Positions 49,813 through 58,154 of a stretch of DNA of 64,000 bases are shown here, piece after piece; position 1 is the stretch's first letter; the number at the start of each line of letters is the position of its first letter. The notes below the pieces were generated by a model, which saw nothing but the letters and a program-made list of their open reading frames with translations, ran no database searches and had not been told where the DNA came from. The stretch lies in assembly GCF_007747445.1 (NCBI RefSeq), contig NZ_CP036425.1:4076175-4140174 (forward strand), given 5' to 3'. The position numbers were made by a program, and so were the translations under genes. This DNA is from Poriferisphaera corsica. Lineage in GTDB: Bacteria > Planctomycetota > Phycisphaerae > Phycisphaerales > Phycisphaeraceae.

Positions 49813-50598
49813 TTAATGTGGGCGTTGAACTGCGATGAGGCCGAGAATCGTGAAAGGTTCGGCGAGGGGAGCTGAGGTCACGTCTTTGGGGTTGGTAATG
49901 TCGATGAACTCGGCAAAGAGTTTTTCAGTGTTGTGTGTGGCTTTATGCATTTGCGTTGAACGTGTGAGGTTGAGTGGGTCATTGCCGAAGCCGAGAAGGC
50001 GAACGGCATAGGTGTGAGTTTCGAGTTGAAAGGAACACCGAGACACATCGTTGTGTGTGATGTAAATGGTATCTCTACCGTGATGGTTATTCTTTGACTC
50101 GAGCGCAAAAGTAAAGACGCGCCTGTCTAGATTGGGGTGGTCGAACTGGAGCGTCACGGTCAGGTCGATGGCTTCACGATCAGCGGGGTTGTGGTAATGG
50201 CTGATACGACCGATCTCGAATACTGACGCTTTGGTATTTAAAGAACTCATGTCTGCAGTCAGTGTGGTCATGGTTGGAAATTTCATGTTGCAGTGGTCAT
50301 GAGAGGCGGTTATGGGTGTTGATGGTTTTAGTCGCCAGTTTAAAGAGTGTCTGACCGCATCACGTGCTTGGTTTGTGATGGGTTGCGCCTCTGACACTGC
50401 ACGGGTTTTTACTGGTTTTTCTTGGGGGAATACTAGGGTGAATGCGGAGGCATTTCCATCGTCCAAACGATTAAATCTGTTGAAATTTGAAGAAATATGA
50501 TTCAATTTAGCCCCAGGATCATTGTTTACGAATCGGTCTTGACTGTTTGTCACAAACGGGTCAAACAGGTTTAAAGGCGATATTGAGCGGAAGATCAA
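49813..50598 (-). CDS. Degenerate THxN-like protein, start uncertain
   Basis: The frame starts at a TTG (50598) inside the end of the neighbouring gene. No signal peptide is present and the first 100 residues are polar and unlike the paralogues. From about residue 115 the family core appears (FEIGRISHYHNPAD, LTVTLQFDHP, VFTFALES, TYAVRLLGFGNDP). The C-terminus (SAPLAEPFTILGLIAVQRPH) is only a remnant of a sorting signal. It is either a decaying gene copy or one part of a frame-broken pair with 50561-51181. An ATG at 50286 is an alternative start just before the family core. Confidence 0.5.
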   Translation of the reverse strand: MIFRSISPLNLFDPFVTNSQDRFVNNDPGAKLNHISSNFNRFNRLDDGNASAFTLVFPQEKPVKTRAVSEAQPITNQARDAVRHSLNWRLKPSTPITASHDHCNMKFPTMTTLTADMSSLNTKASVFEIGRISHYHNPADREAIDLTVTLQFDHPNLDRRVFTFALESKNNHHGRDTIYITHNDVSRCSFQLETHTYAVRLLGFGNDPLNLTRSTQMHKATHNTEKLFAEFIDITNPKDVTSAPLAEPFTILGLIAVQRPH

Positions 50599-51181
50599 AC
50601 CATGCCTGTGATTGTGGGAATTGATGTTTCATTAATGAGATAGCATTGCGAGAAGTGATCGCATGGCTGGGCAATATAAAAACTTGATAAGTCACGTTAT
50701 TAACCGTCATGGTCTGGGTGAACTGATGAGGGCGATTGGAAGCAAGTGAATTGAGAAGATCTTTAAGTGGAATTGATTCGTTGAGGTAAATTTTATCAGG
50801 ACGATCAAAGTAAAGGTTTATTTTTACGCTTAGCTGACTGAATTGGTCATCTCGCGATGATTGGTTACAGCGGATGGATAGAGATCCGAGTTGAACTGCA
50901 GTTTTTGGAGTCAGTTTTACAGATTGAAGCGATGATGACGTTTGCACAATAGTTGCATGACTTGTAATGCGCTTATGAGAATCGATAAAAAATTGATTAC
51001 TGTTGTTTGTTTGCCAATTGACCTGCTCAAATCGGTTTGACGGTGATGTGATGATGTTGATTTCCGCAAGCCCGCGACATGTTGTATTGCTTGTAAATCC
51101 AAGCACTGTAAGCATAAAGAGGCTCATCAAAAAAGCTACGGGAATGAAGAACACAAATTGTTTAGTGAATAGCTTTTTCAT
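50561..51181 (-). CDS. Secreted THxN-like protein lacking a sorting signal
   Basis: 206 residues: a hydrophobic N-terminal signal or anchor (FVFFIPVAFLMSLFMLTVLGF), then the diverged core VQLGSLSIRCNQSS, LSVKINLYFDRP and TMTVNNVTYQVFILP. There is no PEP-like C-terminus; the protein ends IAFKPV, overlapping the next frame by 38 bases. The ATG lies only five bases after the T-run of a terminator hairpin and has no ribosome site, so expression is doubtful. Possibly an inactivated family member. Confidence 0.5.
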   Translation of the reverse strand: MKKLFTKQFVFFIPVAFLMSLFMLTVLGFTSNTTCRGLAEINIITSPSNRFEQVNWQTNNSNQFFIDSHKRITSHATIVQTSSSLQSVKLTPKTAVQLGSLSIRCNQSSRDDQFSQLSVKINLYFDRPDKIYLNESIPLKDLLNSLASNRPHQFTQTMTVNNVTYQVFILPSHAITSRNAISLMKHQFPQSQAWFDLPLNIAFKPV

Positions 51182-51182
51182 G

Positions 51183-51221
51183 GTAAAAAAAGACGTCGTT
51201 GAAAAGGATCAATGACGTCTT
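51183..51221 (-). terminator. Terminator directly abutting the next start codon
   Basis: AAGACGTCGTTG / CAATGACGTCTT (one G-T pair), 8-base loop, T7 on the minus strand, ending a few bases before the ATG at 51181. It ends the 51274-51999 transcript. Confidence 0.85.
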
Positions 51222-51273
51222 GTCTCGTGTTAGCGTTCGTTGACTACACAGGAAAACAAAGATAACGCGTTGA

Positions 51274-51999
51274 TCAGGATCTTCGCCGCTTAAGAAAGAG
51301 TAGAGCTAATGCTGAGATAGCCATGCTTCCAGTTGCGGGGAGTGGTACTGTTGCGGGGATGAGTTGAAAATGAAGGTTGCTTGTCATCACACGGTTGTTG
51401 TTTGTGATGAGCGAAAGTGAGTAGATGTCGGGGCCATTGGTTTTAAACCCAAGCATTTGCAGCTGATATTCGATACCATCAATACTGACGATTTGCTCTG
51501 CGATATCATCAGCGATAAGCACTGCTTGTGTACCATCACTGTTATCCTGCAATTGAAAATCAAAAGTAAATGTTTCTGCAATGCCAGGAATTGTGATAGC
51601 GGTTTCGAATGATTCGATCATGGAACCATCTTCAATATTACCTGCGTAAAAGTAGAATTTAGCGGCTTTGAATGGATCGGTAAGCTCGGTTCCTGGTCGG
51701 ATGTATGAGCCATTAATACGGACGACTGTAGGAGGGCTGTACCAGTTGTTAGGCCTACCTGTATAGAGTATTTCACCGACACCTGTATGGGGCGCTTCGC
51801 TCCATATTGCGTTTTCAGGTTGTTCATCGGGCACATTAAAATAAGAGTTTGTGTAGCCAGAACGTGTCACGGGCACGGTTGCAGCAATCAGCTTTGAGCA
51901 TGGCATTGCGCTGATGAACACAAAAGTGATCAGTGGAACCAGCGAAAGAAGAATCCAGTCGCAGCGTGATTGATTTATAGCAACAGGTGCGTTTTGCAT
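51274..51999 (-). CDS. PEP-CTERM-like secreted protein, choice-of-anchor type
   Basis: 241 residues with a signal segment (LLSLVPLITFVFISAMPCSKLIAA). The body contains APHTGVGEILYTG, NGSYIRPGTELTDPFKAAKFYFYAG, and IDGIEYQLQMLGF. This links it to the protein at 52612, which has TSVGKILYTG, FKGMEYYTFAG and NEYQMQMLGF. The C-terminus VPLPATGSMAISALALLFLKRRRS is a PLP-variant sorting signal. The leader upstream contains the structured element at 52081-52263 on the opposite strand. Confidence 0.8.
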   Translation of the reverse strand: MQNAPVAINQSRCDWILLSLVPLITFVFISAMPCSKLIAATVPVTRSGYTNSYFNVPDEQPENAIWSEAPHTGVGEILYTGRPNNWYSPPTVVRINGSYIRPGTELTDPFKAAKFYFYAGNIEDGSMIESFETAITIPGIAETFTFDFQLQDNSDGTQAVLIADDIAEQIVSIDGIEYQLQMLGFKTNGPDIYSLSLITNNNRVMTSNLHFQLIPATVPLPATGSMAISALALLFLKRRRS

Positions 52000-52080
52000 C
52001 TTTGGGCTAACCCTTGATTTGTTTAGTTACCGATACTTGCGCTCAGCACGCTCACCGAATGGATTCACGTGCGAGCAATT

Positions 52081-52263
52081 CAAGATCTGACGGTTAAGCC
52101 AGATCTTGAAAATCAACCTCGACAGGAGATTGATGCGGGGGTGTTGTTATCCGACCCCCACCTTCAAGGTGGGGTTAAACTCAATCCGTAGCCAGAAGTG
52201 CCTGAGTGGGGTTTCGTTATTATGAGCCGCAGATGAAGATGGCATCTCGCCGGCTCTTGGCTG
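52081..52263. ncRNA. Candidate structured RNA element
   Basis: Several nested inverted repeats in 180 bases: CAAGATCTG/CAGATCTTG (52081-52089, 52100-52108) and CCCCACC-TTCAA-GGTGGGG (52156-52174). TAGCCA (52189-52194) with TGGCTG (52258-52263) encloses GAGCCG/CGGCTC (52224-52229, 52251-52256) and AGATG/CATCT (52231-52235, 52243-52247). CCCCAC can alternatively pair with GTGGGG at 52206-52211, and ACTCA (52179-52183) with TGAGT (52203-52207), as a pseudoknot or switch. No reading frame. The strand is not certain; no promoter was identified. Confidence 0.45.
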
Positions 52264-52522
52264 TAATCACTGTTTAATCAATCATTACAAGCTTTTTATT
52301 TGTTATTATTTTGATTCTCTCACTGTTTAACTGATACTCGGGATCAGGAAGTGGGAATGCTGTCGATCACTTATGTGGTACGCCAATATTAGGGGATATG
52401 CCCTACTCATTTCAACATTACACTTAAAAAATATTGCTTGATCCCAATTTTGTATTGCGGCATTTGTGACAATTATTCTCGATTTTGTAATTAATAAGAC
52501 TTTGTCTATTAAAACAATCATT
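52264..52522. other. A/T-rich intergenic stretch with an 11-base direct repeat
   Basis: TCACTGTTTAA occurs at 52267-52277 and 52320-52330. Otherwise A/T-rich without genes. Confidence 0.4.
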
Positions 52523-52546
52523 AAAAAAACCACAGCAATGCTGTGG
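52523..52546 (-). terminator. Terminator of the 52612 gene
   Basis: CCACAGC-AAT-GCTGTGG with seven T on the minus strand. Confidence 0.88.
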
Positions 52547-52611
52547 CTTCAACGATTCTATATGTGACTTTCATGTAATAACAATCTGTAGCACATTGAC
52601 ACAAACAATGA

Positions 52612-53295
52612 TCATCGGCGACGCTTGAGAGCAGCCAATCCCATAAGGCCGAGCGTAATCGAAGCAGTCGCTGGGGTTGGAATGGGGGGTGTTGGCACCA
52701 CCTTTTTCATTTGAAAGTAAATATCCCCAGAGTTTGTACGGTTGTTCGATGTACAGGTTGATGAACTGATTGTGTTGCCATTATCTTTAGAGAAGCCAAG
52801 CATCTGCATTTGATATTCGTTGTTACCGATTTTGATCACGGGATCCGCAATGCTATCAATGACACTCAGCTTGATTGAGTTGTTGTAATCATTGAGTTTG
52901 AGGCCAAAACTAAATTTTTGACTTGAGCCAGGCATTTGAAGTGTAAAGTCGATGTACTTATGCGCGGTACCGTTATAGACGGTTGGCCCTGCGAAAGTGT
53001 AATATTCCATACCCTTAAAGGGGCTGCTGGTTAATCGACTTATTTCTGAGTAAGAGAAGTATTCCGCATTGTTGCGAATAACATGGGGTGCTGTTGATGA
53101 CCAGCTATCACCGGTATAGAGAATCTTCCCCACACTGGTGTGGTTTGTGACATACCCCTCTGCATTCCAAGGCTGACCGCTTGATGGCAGTTCAATACCT
53201 GCTTTAGCCCAGCCAGAGTAAAAGGCTGCATTGGCTTGTGTTATGCAGATCAAACACGACGCAGTCAATAAAGTGAATGTACGCCTTACGCTCAT
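52612..53295 (-). CDS. PEP-CTERM-like secreted protein, choice-of-anchor type
   Basis: 227 residues from the ATG at 53295, with GGGAGAG about 9 bases upstream; the frame extends to 53427 without support. A signal peptide (TFTLLTASCLICITQANA) is followed by FYSGWAKAGIELP, TSVGKILYTGDSW, FKGMEYYTFAG and NEYQMQMLGFSKD, shared with the 51274 protein. The C-terminus VPTPPIPTPATASITLGLMGLAALKRRR is a PTP-variant sorting signal. Last of the six-gene cluster, divergent from typA. Confidence 0.82.
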   Translation of the reverse strand: MSVRRTFTLLTASCLICITQANAAFYSGWAKAGIELPSSGQPWNAEGYVTNHTSVGKILYTGDSWSSTAPHVIRNNAEYFSYSEISRLTSSPFKGMEYYTFAGPTVYNGTAHKYIDFTLQMPGSSQKFSFGLKLNDYNNSIKLSVIDSIADPVIKIGNNEYQMQMLGFSKDNGNTISSSTCTSNNRTNSGDIYFQMKKVVPTPPIPTPATASITLGLMGLAALKRRR

Positions 53296-53427
53296 ATATC
53301 TATCTCTCCCTATTGAACAGTTAGACCGGTATCCCAGCAGCTTGCACGATCCATTGATCGTCATCACGGCAAGCAGATAGCGTTCGCAAACCTCTCCAAG
53401 ATTTACGCAGCAGCACAACGCCGCCAA

Positions 53428-53828
53428 TTTATGATGTCGTCTCTGTTTCCCTGAATTAGACTATTGCTACATCTCCCGCCATATCCGCCCCCAGTTTGGC
53501 AATAGATCCAATCTAAGAATGGCATATACGTACCCAATTGACCACAAGATGGCTGCGACAATTTGCAATCTATACGCTGCGATTTCTAATCGCACCGGTC
53601 AGGCAGGCTAGCTGATAACGAATATAGCGACTAGGGTATTCGAGCTGTAGGCATTTTGGCAACCCCGTCCAATAACCTCTTGCATCCTCACCAAAGTCTA
53701 ATCTTCACCCTGATTTCTGCATTGATCACCAAACAGCTATAATCCCTCTTCCTCACTCACATGTGGGCCATTATGCCTGTGGCACGACCTGCCCCACAGC
53801 CCACTAAACCCTACAGACAAGATCATCC
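53428..53828. other. Divergent promoter region before typA
   Basis: 400 bases between two divergent genes. No reading frame or long inverted repeat; should contain promoters for both. Confidence 0.4.
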
Positions 53829-55724
53829 ATGAAACAGCTTTATCTCAGAAATATCGCGGTCATCGCTCACGTCGACCACGGAAAAACCACCCTCACAGAC
53901 CAGATGCTCTACCAATCGGGCATGTTCCGTACCGAAGATCTGGACAAACTGGCAGGCGGTCAGCACAACCTCATCATGGATACAGGCGATCTTGAGCGAG
54001 AACGTGGCATCACCATTACCTCCAAAAACTGCTCGGTTCGATATGACGGATCTGATGGGAATGAGTACAAAATCAACCTGATCGACACGCCGGGCCACGC
54101 CGACTTTGGCGGCGAGGTCGAACGTGTCCTAAAAATGGCAGATGGCTGTCTGCTCGTCGTCGATTCCTTCGAGGGCCCGATGCCTCAGACGCGTTTTGTG
54201 CTCGAAAAGGCCTTAAGCCACGGCCTCAAGCCGGTTGTCGTCATTAATAAAATCGACAAACCCAACGCTCGCCCCGATGACGTGATCAACGAAGTCTTTG
54301 ACCTGCTCAGCGATCTTGAAGCTCCGGATGATTGTCTCGACTTCCCGGTCGTGTTTGCCTCGGCAAAGGATGGCTGGGCGACGACCAATGGCGATCGTCT
54401 CGGCGAAGATCATCCACGTGATGTCCGCGAACTGTTCGAAACGATCATCCATGAGGTTCGTCCACCTGCTGTGAGCGCCATGGAGGGAATCGAAGACGAG
54501 CCATTACAGATGATGGTGACCACGATCATCTATTCAGAATACGTTGGCCGTATCGCGGTTGGGCGTGTTGAAGCGGGCACGATCAAGTCAGGCACACCTG
54601 TTACCGTGGTGAAACGTGTTGACAGCGAACATAAAAACCAACGTGTTTTACAGGTTCAGCAGTTCGAAGGCCTCACACGAACTGACGTTGAAAACGCAAT
54701 TGCTGGCGATATCTGTGCGGTTACCGGCCTCGATGGCATCGACATCGGCGACACCATTGCCTGTGCAGAAAACCCACTCGCCCTTGATGCGGTCATGATC
54801 GATGAGCCGACGCTCACGATGACCTTCCGTGTGAACGATTCGCCGTTCGCGGGGCAGGACGGCAAGTTTGTAACCTCGCGTCAGGTCTGGGATCGCTTGC
54901 AGCGTGAATTGCAATCAAATGTTGCCTTGCGTGTTGAGCCGGGCGATTCACCAGAGCAGTTCCAAGTATCGGGCCGCGGCCTCATGCACTTGGGTGTCCT
55001 CGTTGAAACGATGCGCCGTGAAGGTTATGAGCTTTCAGTTGGTAAGCCCCGCGTGATCTATAAGAAGATCAATGACAAAGTGCACGAGCCGATCGAGCAG
55101 CTCGTCGTCGATTGCCCCAGCGAGTGCCAATCAGACGTGATGAGTCTGGTCGCCAATCGCCGAGCTGAAATCATTAAGATGGACCCGAAACCGGGTGCGG
55201 GCGATTACATTCATATCGAATTTACCATCCCTGCTCGCGGCTTGATTGGCTTACGAACCCGTATGCTAACCGCCACGCAAGGCCGTGCAATCATGCACCA
55301 CACACTGCTCAAGTACGAGCCTCTCCGCGGCGAAGTCCCCAAACGCCCGCTTGGCGTCATGGTCGCTACCGACACCGGCCAGGTCACACCCTATTCGCTC
55401 GACCGCCTCTTTGATCGTGGCAACTTCTTCGTTCAGCCCGGCGATAAAATCTACGAAGGCCAAATCGTCGGCGAGCACTGCAAGGACAACGACATCACCG
55501 TTAACCTTGTCATCAATAAGAAGCATTCAAACGTCCGCGCCGCAGGCTCTGACGATGAAACAAAGGTGAAACCCGCCCGTATTCTCAGCCTTGAAGCCTC
55601 GATGGAATACATCGAGGAAGATGAGCTTGTCGAGGTCACACCAGAGCACGTACGCATGCGTAAGTACCTGTTGAGCGAATCAATTAGGCGCCGTGAAGCT
55701 CGCAAAGGCAAAGCCTCCAAATAA
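53829..55724 (+). CDS. typA: Ribosome-associated GTPase TypA/BipA
   Basis: 631 residues, slightly longer than the usual 605-615. G1 AHVDHGKT (13-20), the RERGITI switch I segment, G3 DTPGH, G4 NKID and a full EF-G-like domain order (II, III, V) are present, with the TypA-specific C-terminal domain ([57 protein letters not shown]-like end). It binds the ribosomal A-site and helps 50S assembly under stress or cold. It is monocistronic. Confidence 0.97.
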   Translation: MKQLYLRNIAVIAHVDHGKTTLTDQMLYQSGMFRTEDLDKLAGGQHNLIMDTGDLERERGITITSKNCSVRYDGSDGNEYKINLIDTPGHADFGGEVERVLKMADGCLLVVDSFEGPMPQTRFVLEKALSHGLKPVVVINKIDKPNARPDDVINEVFDLLSDLEAPDDCLDFPVVFASAKDGWATTNGDRLGEDHPRDVRELFETIIHEVRPPAVSAMEGIEDEPLQMMVTTIIYSEYVGRIAVGRVEAGTIKSGTPVTVVKRVDSEHKNQRVLQVQQFEGLTRTDVENAIAGDICAVTGLDGIDIGDTIACAENPLALDAVMIDEPTLTMTFRVNDSPFAGQDGKFVTSRQVWDRLQRELQSNVALRVEPGDSPEQFQVSGRGLMHLGVLVETMRREGYELSVGKPRVIYKKINDKVHEPIEQLVVDCPSECQSDVMSLVANRRAEIIKMDPKPGAGDYIHIEFTIPARGLIGLRTRMLTATQGRAIMHHTLLKYEPLRGEVPKRPLGVMVATDTGQVTPYSLDRLFDRGNFFVQPGDKIYEGQIVGEHCKDNDITVNLVINKKHSNVRAAGSDDETKVKPARILSLEASMEYIEEDELVEVTPEHVRMRKYLLSESIRRREARKGKASK

Positions 55725-55784
55725 CCGGCTTCACACACCCTTATTCCGCTTTTCACATCGCTGTGACAGGCCTGCGAAATAAGG

Positions 55785-55917
55785 TTGTCATCGCAATTCG
55801 GTTTATGTTATAATCGAGCTTGTAACGATGGTTACCCCTAGCTGATGGGTCACTCAGCCTAAAACAGATCAACCACCCCCACCCGACTCCTTGGCCATTG
55901 GCCAAGGGGTTTTTTTG
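55785..55917 (+). ncRNA. Candidate small RNA downstream of typA
   Basis: TTGTCA (55785-55790) and TATAAT (55809-55814), 18 bases apart, make a strong sigma70-like promoter. The predicted transcript of about 95 bases (from about 55821) has GTAAC-GATG-GTTAC (55822-55835), GCTGA / TCAGC (55841-55858), a C-rich single-stranded stretch (AACCACCCCCACCC) and the terminator CCTTGGCC-ATT-GGCCAAGG plus T7 (55889-55917). No reading frame. The C-rich loop could pair with G-rich ribosome-binding sites. The same terminator would also serve typA. Confidence 0.6.
55889..55917 (+). terminator. Strong terminator after typA / small RNA
   Basis: 8-bp perfect stem, 3-base loop, GG then seven T. Confidence 0.93.
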
Positions 55918-56368
55918 TGGCCTCAAAGCCATAGCTCATACTCACTCAAACGCACGCTAGTACGCTCATCCAACCTCATTCTGCCGAGAATGCGCCGCCG
56001 TATCTGCTCACATGTCGCGTCCGCTTTCCAACCTCACACACCAATCGCTTATCACCCCCCCTATTCACCCTAACGTCTCAGATCGTGTTCAGTGTGTATG
56101 ACATGAAGGGAATGTACAGATTGCACCCCCCAATTAGACCTTGTTTTCGTACTGATTTGCCATCGTGATAGTGGTACTCAGGCATTTAGATGGAAATAAT
56201 AGTTTGTAGCTGGGAGTATTAAGCACAACTCGCCCACAGGCCAAATCACTCAAATAGGCTCCTCACCACACAATCACGCTTTCCGCTACAATCGGCCGCC
56301 CCAACCTCGGCCACTCTGCACACGCACGTTACGCTTACTCTGCACAGTATCTTTCACGGAGCATTCGC
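55918..56368. other. Intergenic region before the STAS gene
   Basis: 450 bases; no supported reading frame, RNA or inverted repeat seen. Confidence 0.4.
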
Positions 56369-56743
56369 ATGGGAGACAAACTTGTACTACCACAATTATC
56401 GCGGCTGGACGTCACGGACGAATCTCGCTTCTACCGAATCGCTTTCCGAGAAGGCAAGGTCGATGGCACAGCCGTGCGCGAACTCTATGAAGTGACCATG
56501 CAACTCGTCGATCACGATAATTCCATCCGTATGCTCGTTGATCTCACCGGCGTCCACTTCCTTCCATCGGGCGGACTTGGCATGCTCGTCACCATCCGCA
56601 AACGCTTTCTCTCAATCGGCGGCCAGCTCCACATACTCGTCCCCGACGAGCAAGTAAAAGAAGTCTTCGCCGTCACCAACCTCGACAAACTCCTCCACCT
56701 ATATGGCAACGACCACGAAGCAGTCAACGCATTCAAACATTAA
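56369..56743 (+). CDS. STAS-domain protein (anti-sigma factor antagonist type)
   Basis: 124 residues forming one STAS domain: beta strand FYRIAFREGKVDGTAVRELYEV, then SIRMLVDLTGVHFLPSGGLGMLVTIRKRF, where the Ser in LPSGGLG occupies the phosphorylatable position, then GGQLHILVPDEQVKEVFAVTNLDKLLHLY. In partner-switching systems the unphosphorylated form binds an anti-sigma kinase. No RsbW-type kinase or phosphatase is adjacent. GGAG lies 8 bases before the ATG. Confidence 0.92.
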   Translation: MGDKLVLPQLSRLDVTDESRFYRIAFREGKVDGTAVRELYEVTMQLVDHDNSIRMLVDLTGVHFLPSGGLGMLVTIRKRFLSIGGQLHILVPDEQVKEVFAVTNLDKLLHLYGNDHEAVNAFKH

Positions 56744-56891
56744 GGCAAAATCACAGACATTGAGAGCCACTTGCATCATGACATGCCACTTACTCGATCA
56801 GAGTAATCGGCAGCAAGACGATGTTATTCACGATTATTACGAAATGACTCACCGATCACCGCACAGATAATCACGCAAAACCCTCTAAACG

Positions 56892-56920
56892 AAAAAGACC
56901 CACATCATGCGGGTCTTTTT
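56892..56920. terminator. Bidirectional terminator
   Basis: AAAAAGACCC / GGGTCTTTTT with a 9-base loop, between the STAS gene and the convergent lipoprotein gene. Confidence 0.9.
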
Positions 56921-56942
56921 TGATATCAAGTTGTCCAACAAT

Positions 56943-57869
56943 TTATTGCTCAAACGAAGCTTCGATAATTTGCCGTAGCAGTTTCTGCTCAAGAAATTCA
57001 TCTTGGCCAAATGTCTCCCAGTAATTCGCCGGAATTCCGCGGCGTCTCAACTCTATCGGCACCTCATTCAACATCGCGAACACATCATCCACTAACCGAC
57101 CATTCAAGTACCGCAATGTGTTGACCTGCCGTTGCAAATCAACTTTCACATACAAATAATAAACGTCATCTTTTAAATCCAAAATAGACTGCGGTACAGA
57201 CAACTTCGGATTCGCAATCTGCCTGATCGTTTTTGGCGAAGCAAACCGCTCAGGAGCCATCAAACTCCCGTTTGGCCCACGTCGCACACCACCCTGCCCC
57301 TTTTCAACCTGCAAGCCAAGAGCATAAACACCACCCTTAGATGCATCCGAGTTCATCTGCCCATCAACCTCATCCGGAGTGATATCTTCGGGCAGCTTAA
57401 ACTCCTCAACCGGCACAGGCCCCGGCTGGAAATCCAATTCATACACCGCATCATTCGCTTCCGGGAAAAGATCTTCTCGTCGGTTCGGCTGATACCGTGG
57501 CTGCTTCGCCAATTCAAACCTCAACAACTTGCCCGTCGTCACCCGCACCGTCACCACACGCTGTACCGCATCCAATGACGAAGCCCCAACCTGCTCCCAT
57601 GTCGAGTTCACCCCTGTATACCACGGCTCAAGCAACGTCGGCGAAGCTTGCGGCTTCGTCGAGATAATCCCATAACGATAATTCTGTTCATCCAACTGGA
57701 ACAGATCTTCTTCCAGCACCAACCGCGCCGCTTCATAAACCCGTTTATATTCCTTCGCATCAATCTCAAAAGGATTCGCCGACTTCTGTTCAAGCACCTG
57801 CGCACCGCTACACCCAAACATCCCCGCCACCACACCTACAATCATCATCAATGCAAAGCATCTTCTCAT
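56943..57869 (-). CDS. Hypothetical lipoprotein
   Basis: 308 residues with a lipoprotein signal (RRCFALMMIVGVVAGMFGC; lipobox GMFGC). The mature part begins with a helix (YKRVYEAARLVLEEDLFQLDEQNYRYGIISTKPQASP). This pattern of a conserved Arg/Tyr-rich helix and ISTKP strand recurs in small planctomycete lipoproteins. It continues with VVTVRVTTGKLLRFELAKQPRYQ and a C-terminal VDLQRQVNTLRYLNGRLVDDVFAML region. No enzymatic motif; function unknown. Confidence 0.78.
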   Translation of the reverse strand: MRRCFALMMIVGVVAGMFGCSGAQVLEQKSANPFEIDAKEYKRVYEAARLVLEEDLFQLDEQNYRYGIISTKPQASPTLLEPWYTGVNSTWEQVGASSLDAVQRVVTVRVTTGKLLRFELAKQPRYQPNRREDLFPEANDAVYELDFQPGPVPVEEFKLPEDITPDEVDGQMNSDASKGGVYALGLQVEKGQGGVRRGPNGSLMAPERFASPKTIRQIANPKLSVPQSILDLKDDVYYLYVKVDLQRQVNTLRYLNGRLVDDVFAMLNEVPIELRRRGIPANYWETFGQDEFLEQKLLRQIIEASFEQ

Positions 57870-58154
57870 CTGGATCCATCCATTCAGTCACACTTCATCT
57901 AAGATCTCAAACATACACAGCACACTTCCAGAACGTATTCACTTGAAGTCACACGCCAATCACCTGCTGACCCGAGCTGAAAATCATCGCTCACATATAA
58001 TCTGCATGTAACGACCTTTCGGCCAGCGCGATACACCTCATCTGATTACACACTAAAATCGTCAAAATCCGTGCTCTGCATCCATTCAAGTGTAACAGAT
58101 CCCCCCCATCCTCGCCCCATATTTCACCACCCCCTGTTTCCCCTTAGCACTCGC

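Noticed and set aside
52081-52263. Firm call of a HEARO/omega RNA
   Set aside because: The impression rests on memory of general layout, and no IscB/TnpB or transposase frame is within reach; kept only as a candidate structured element.
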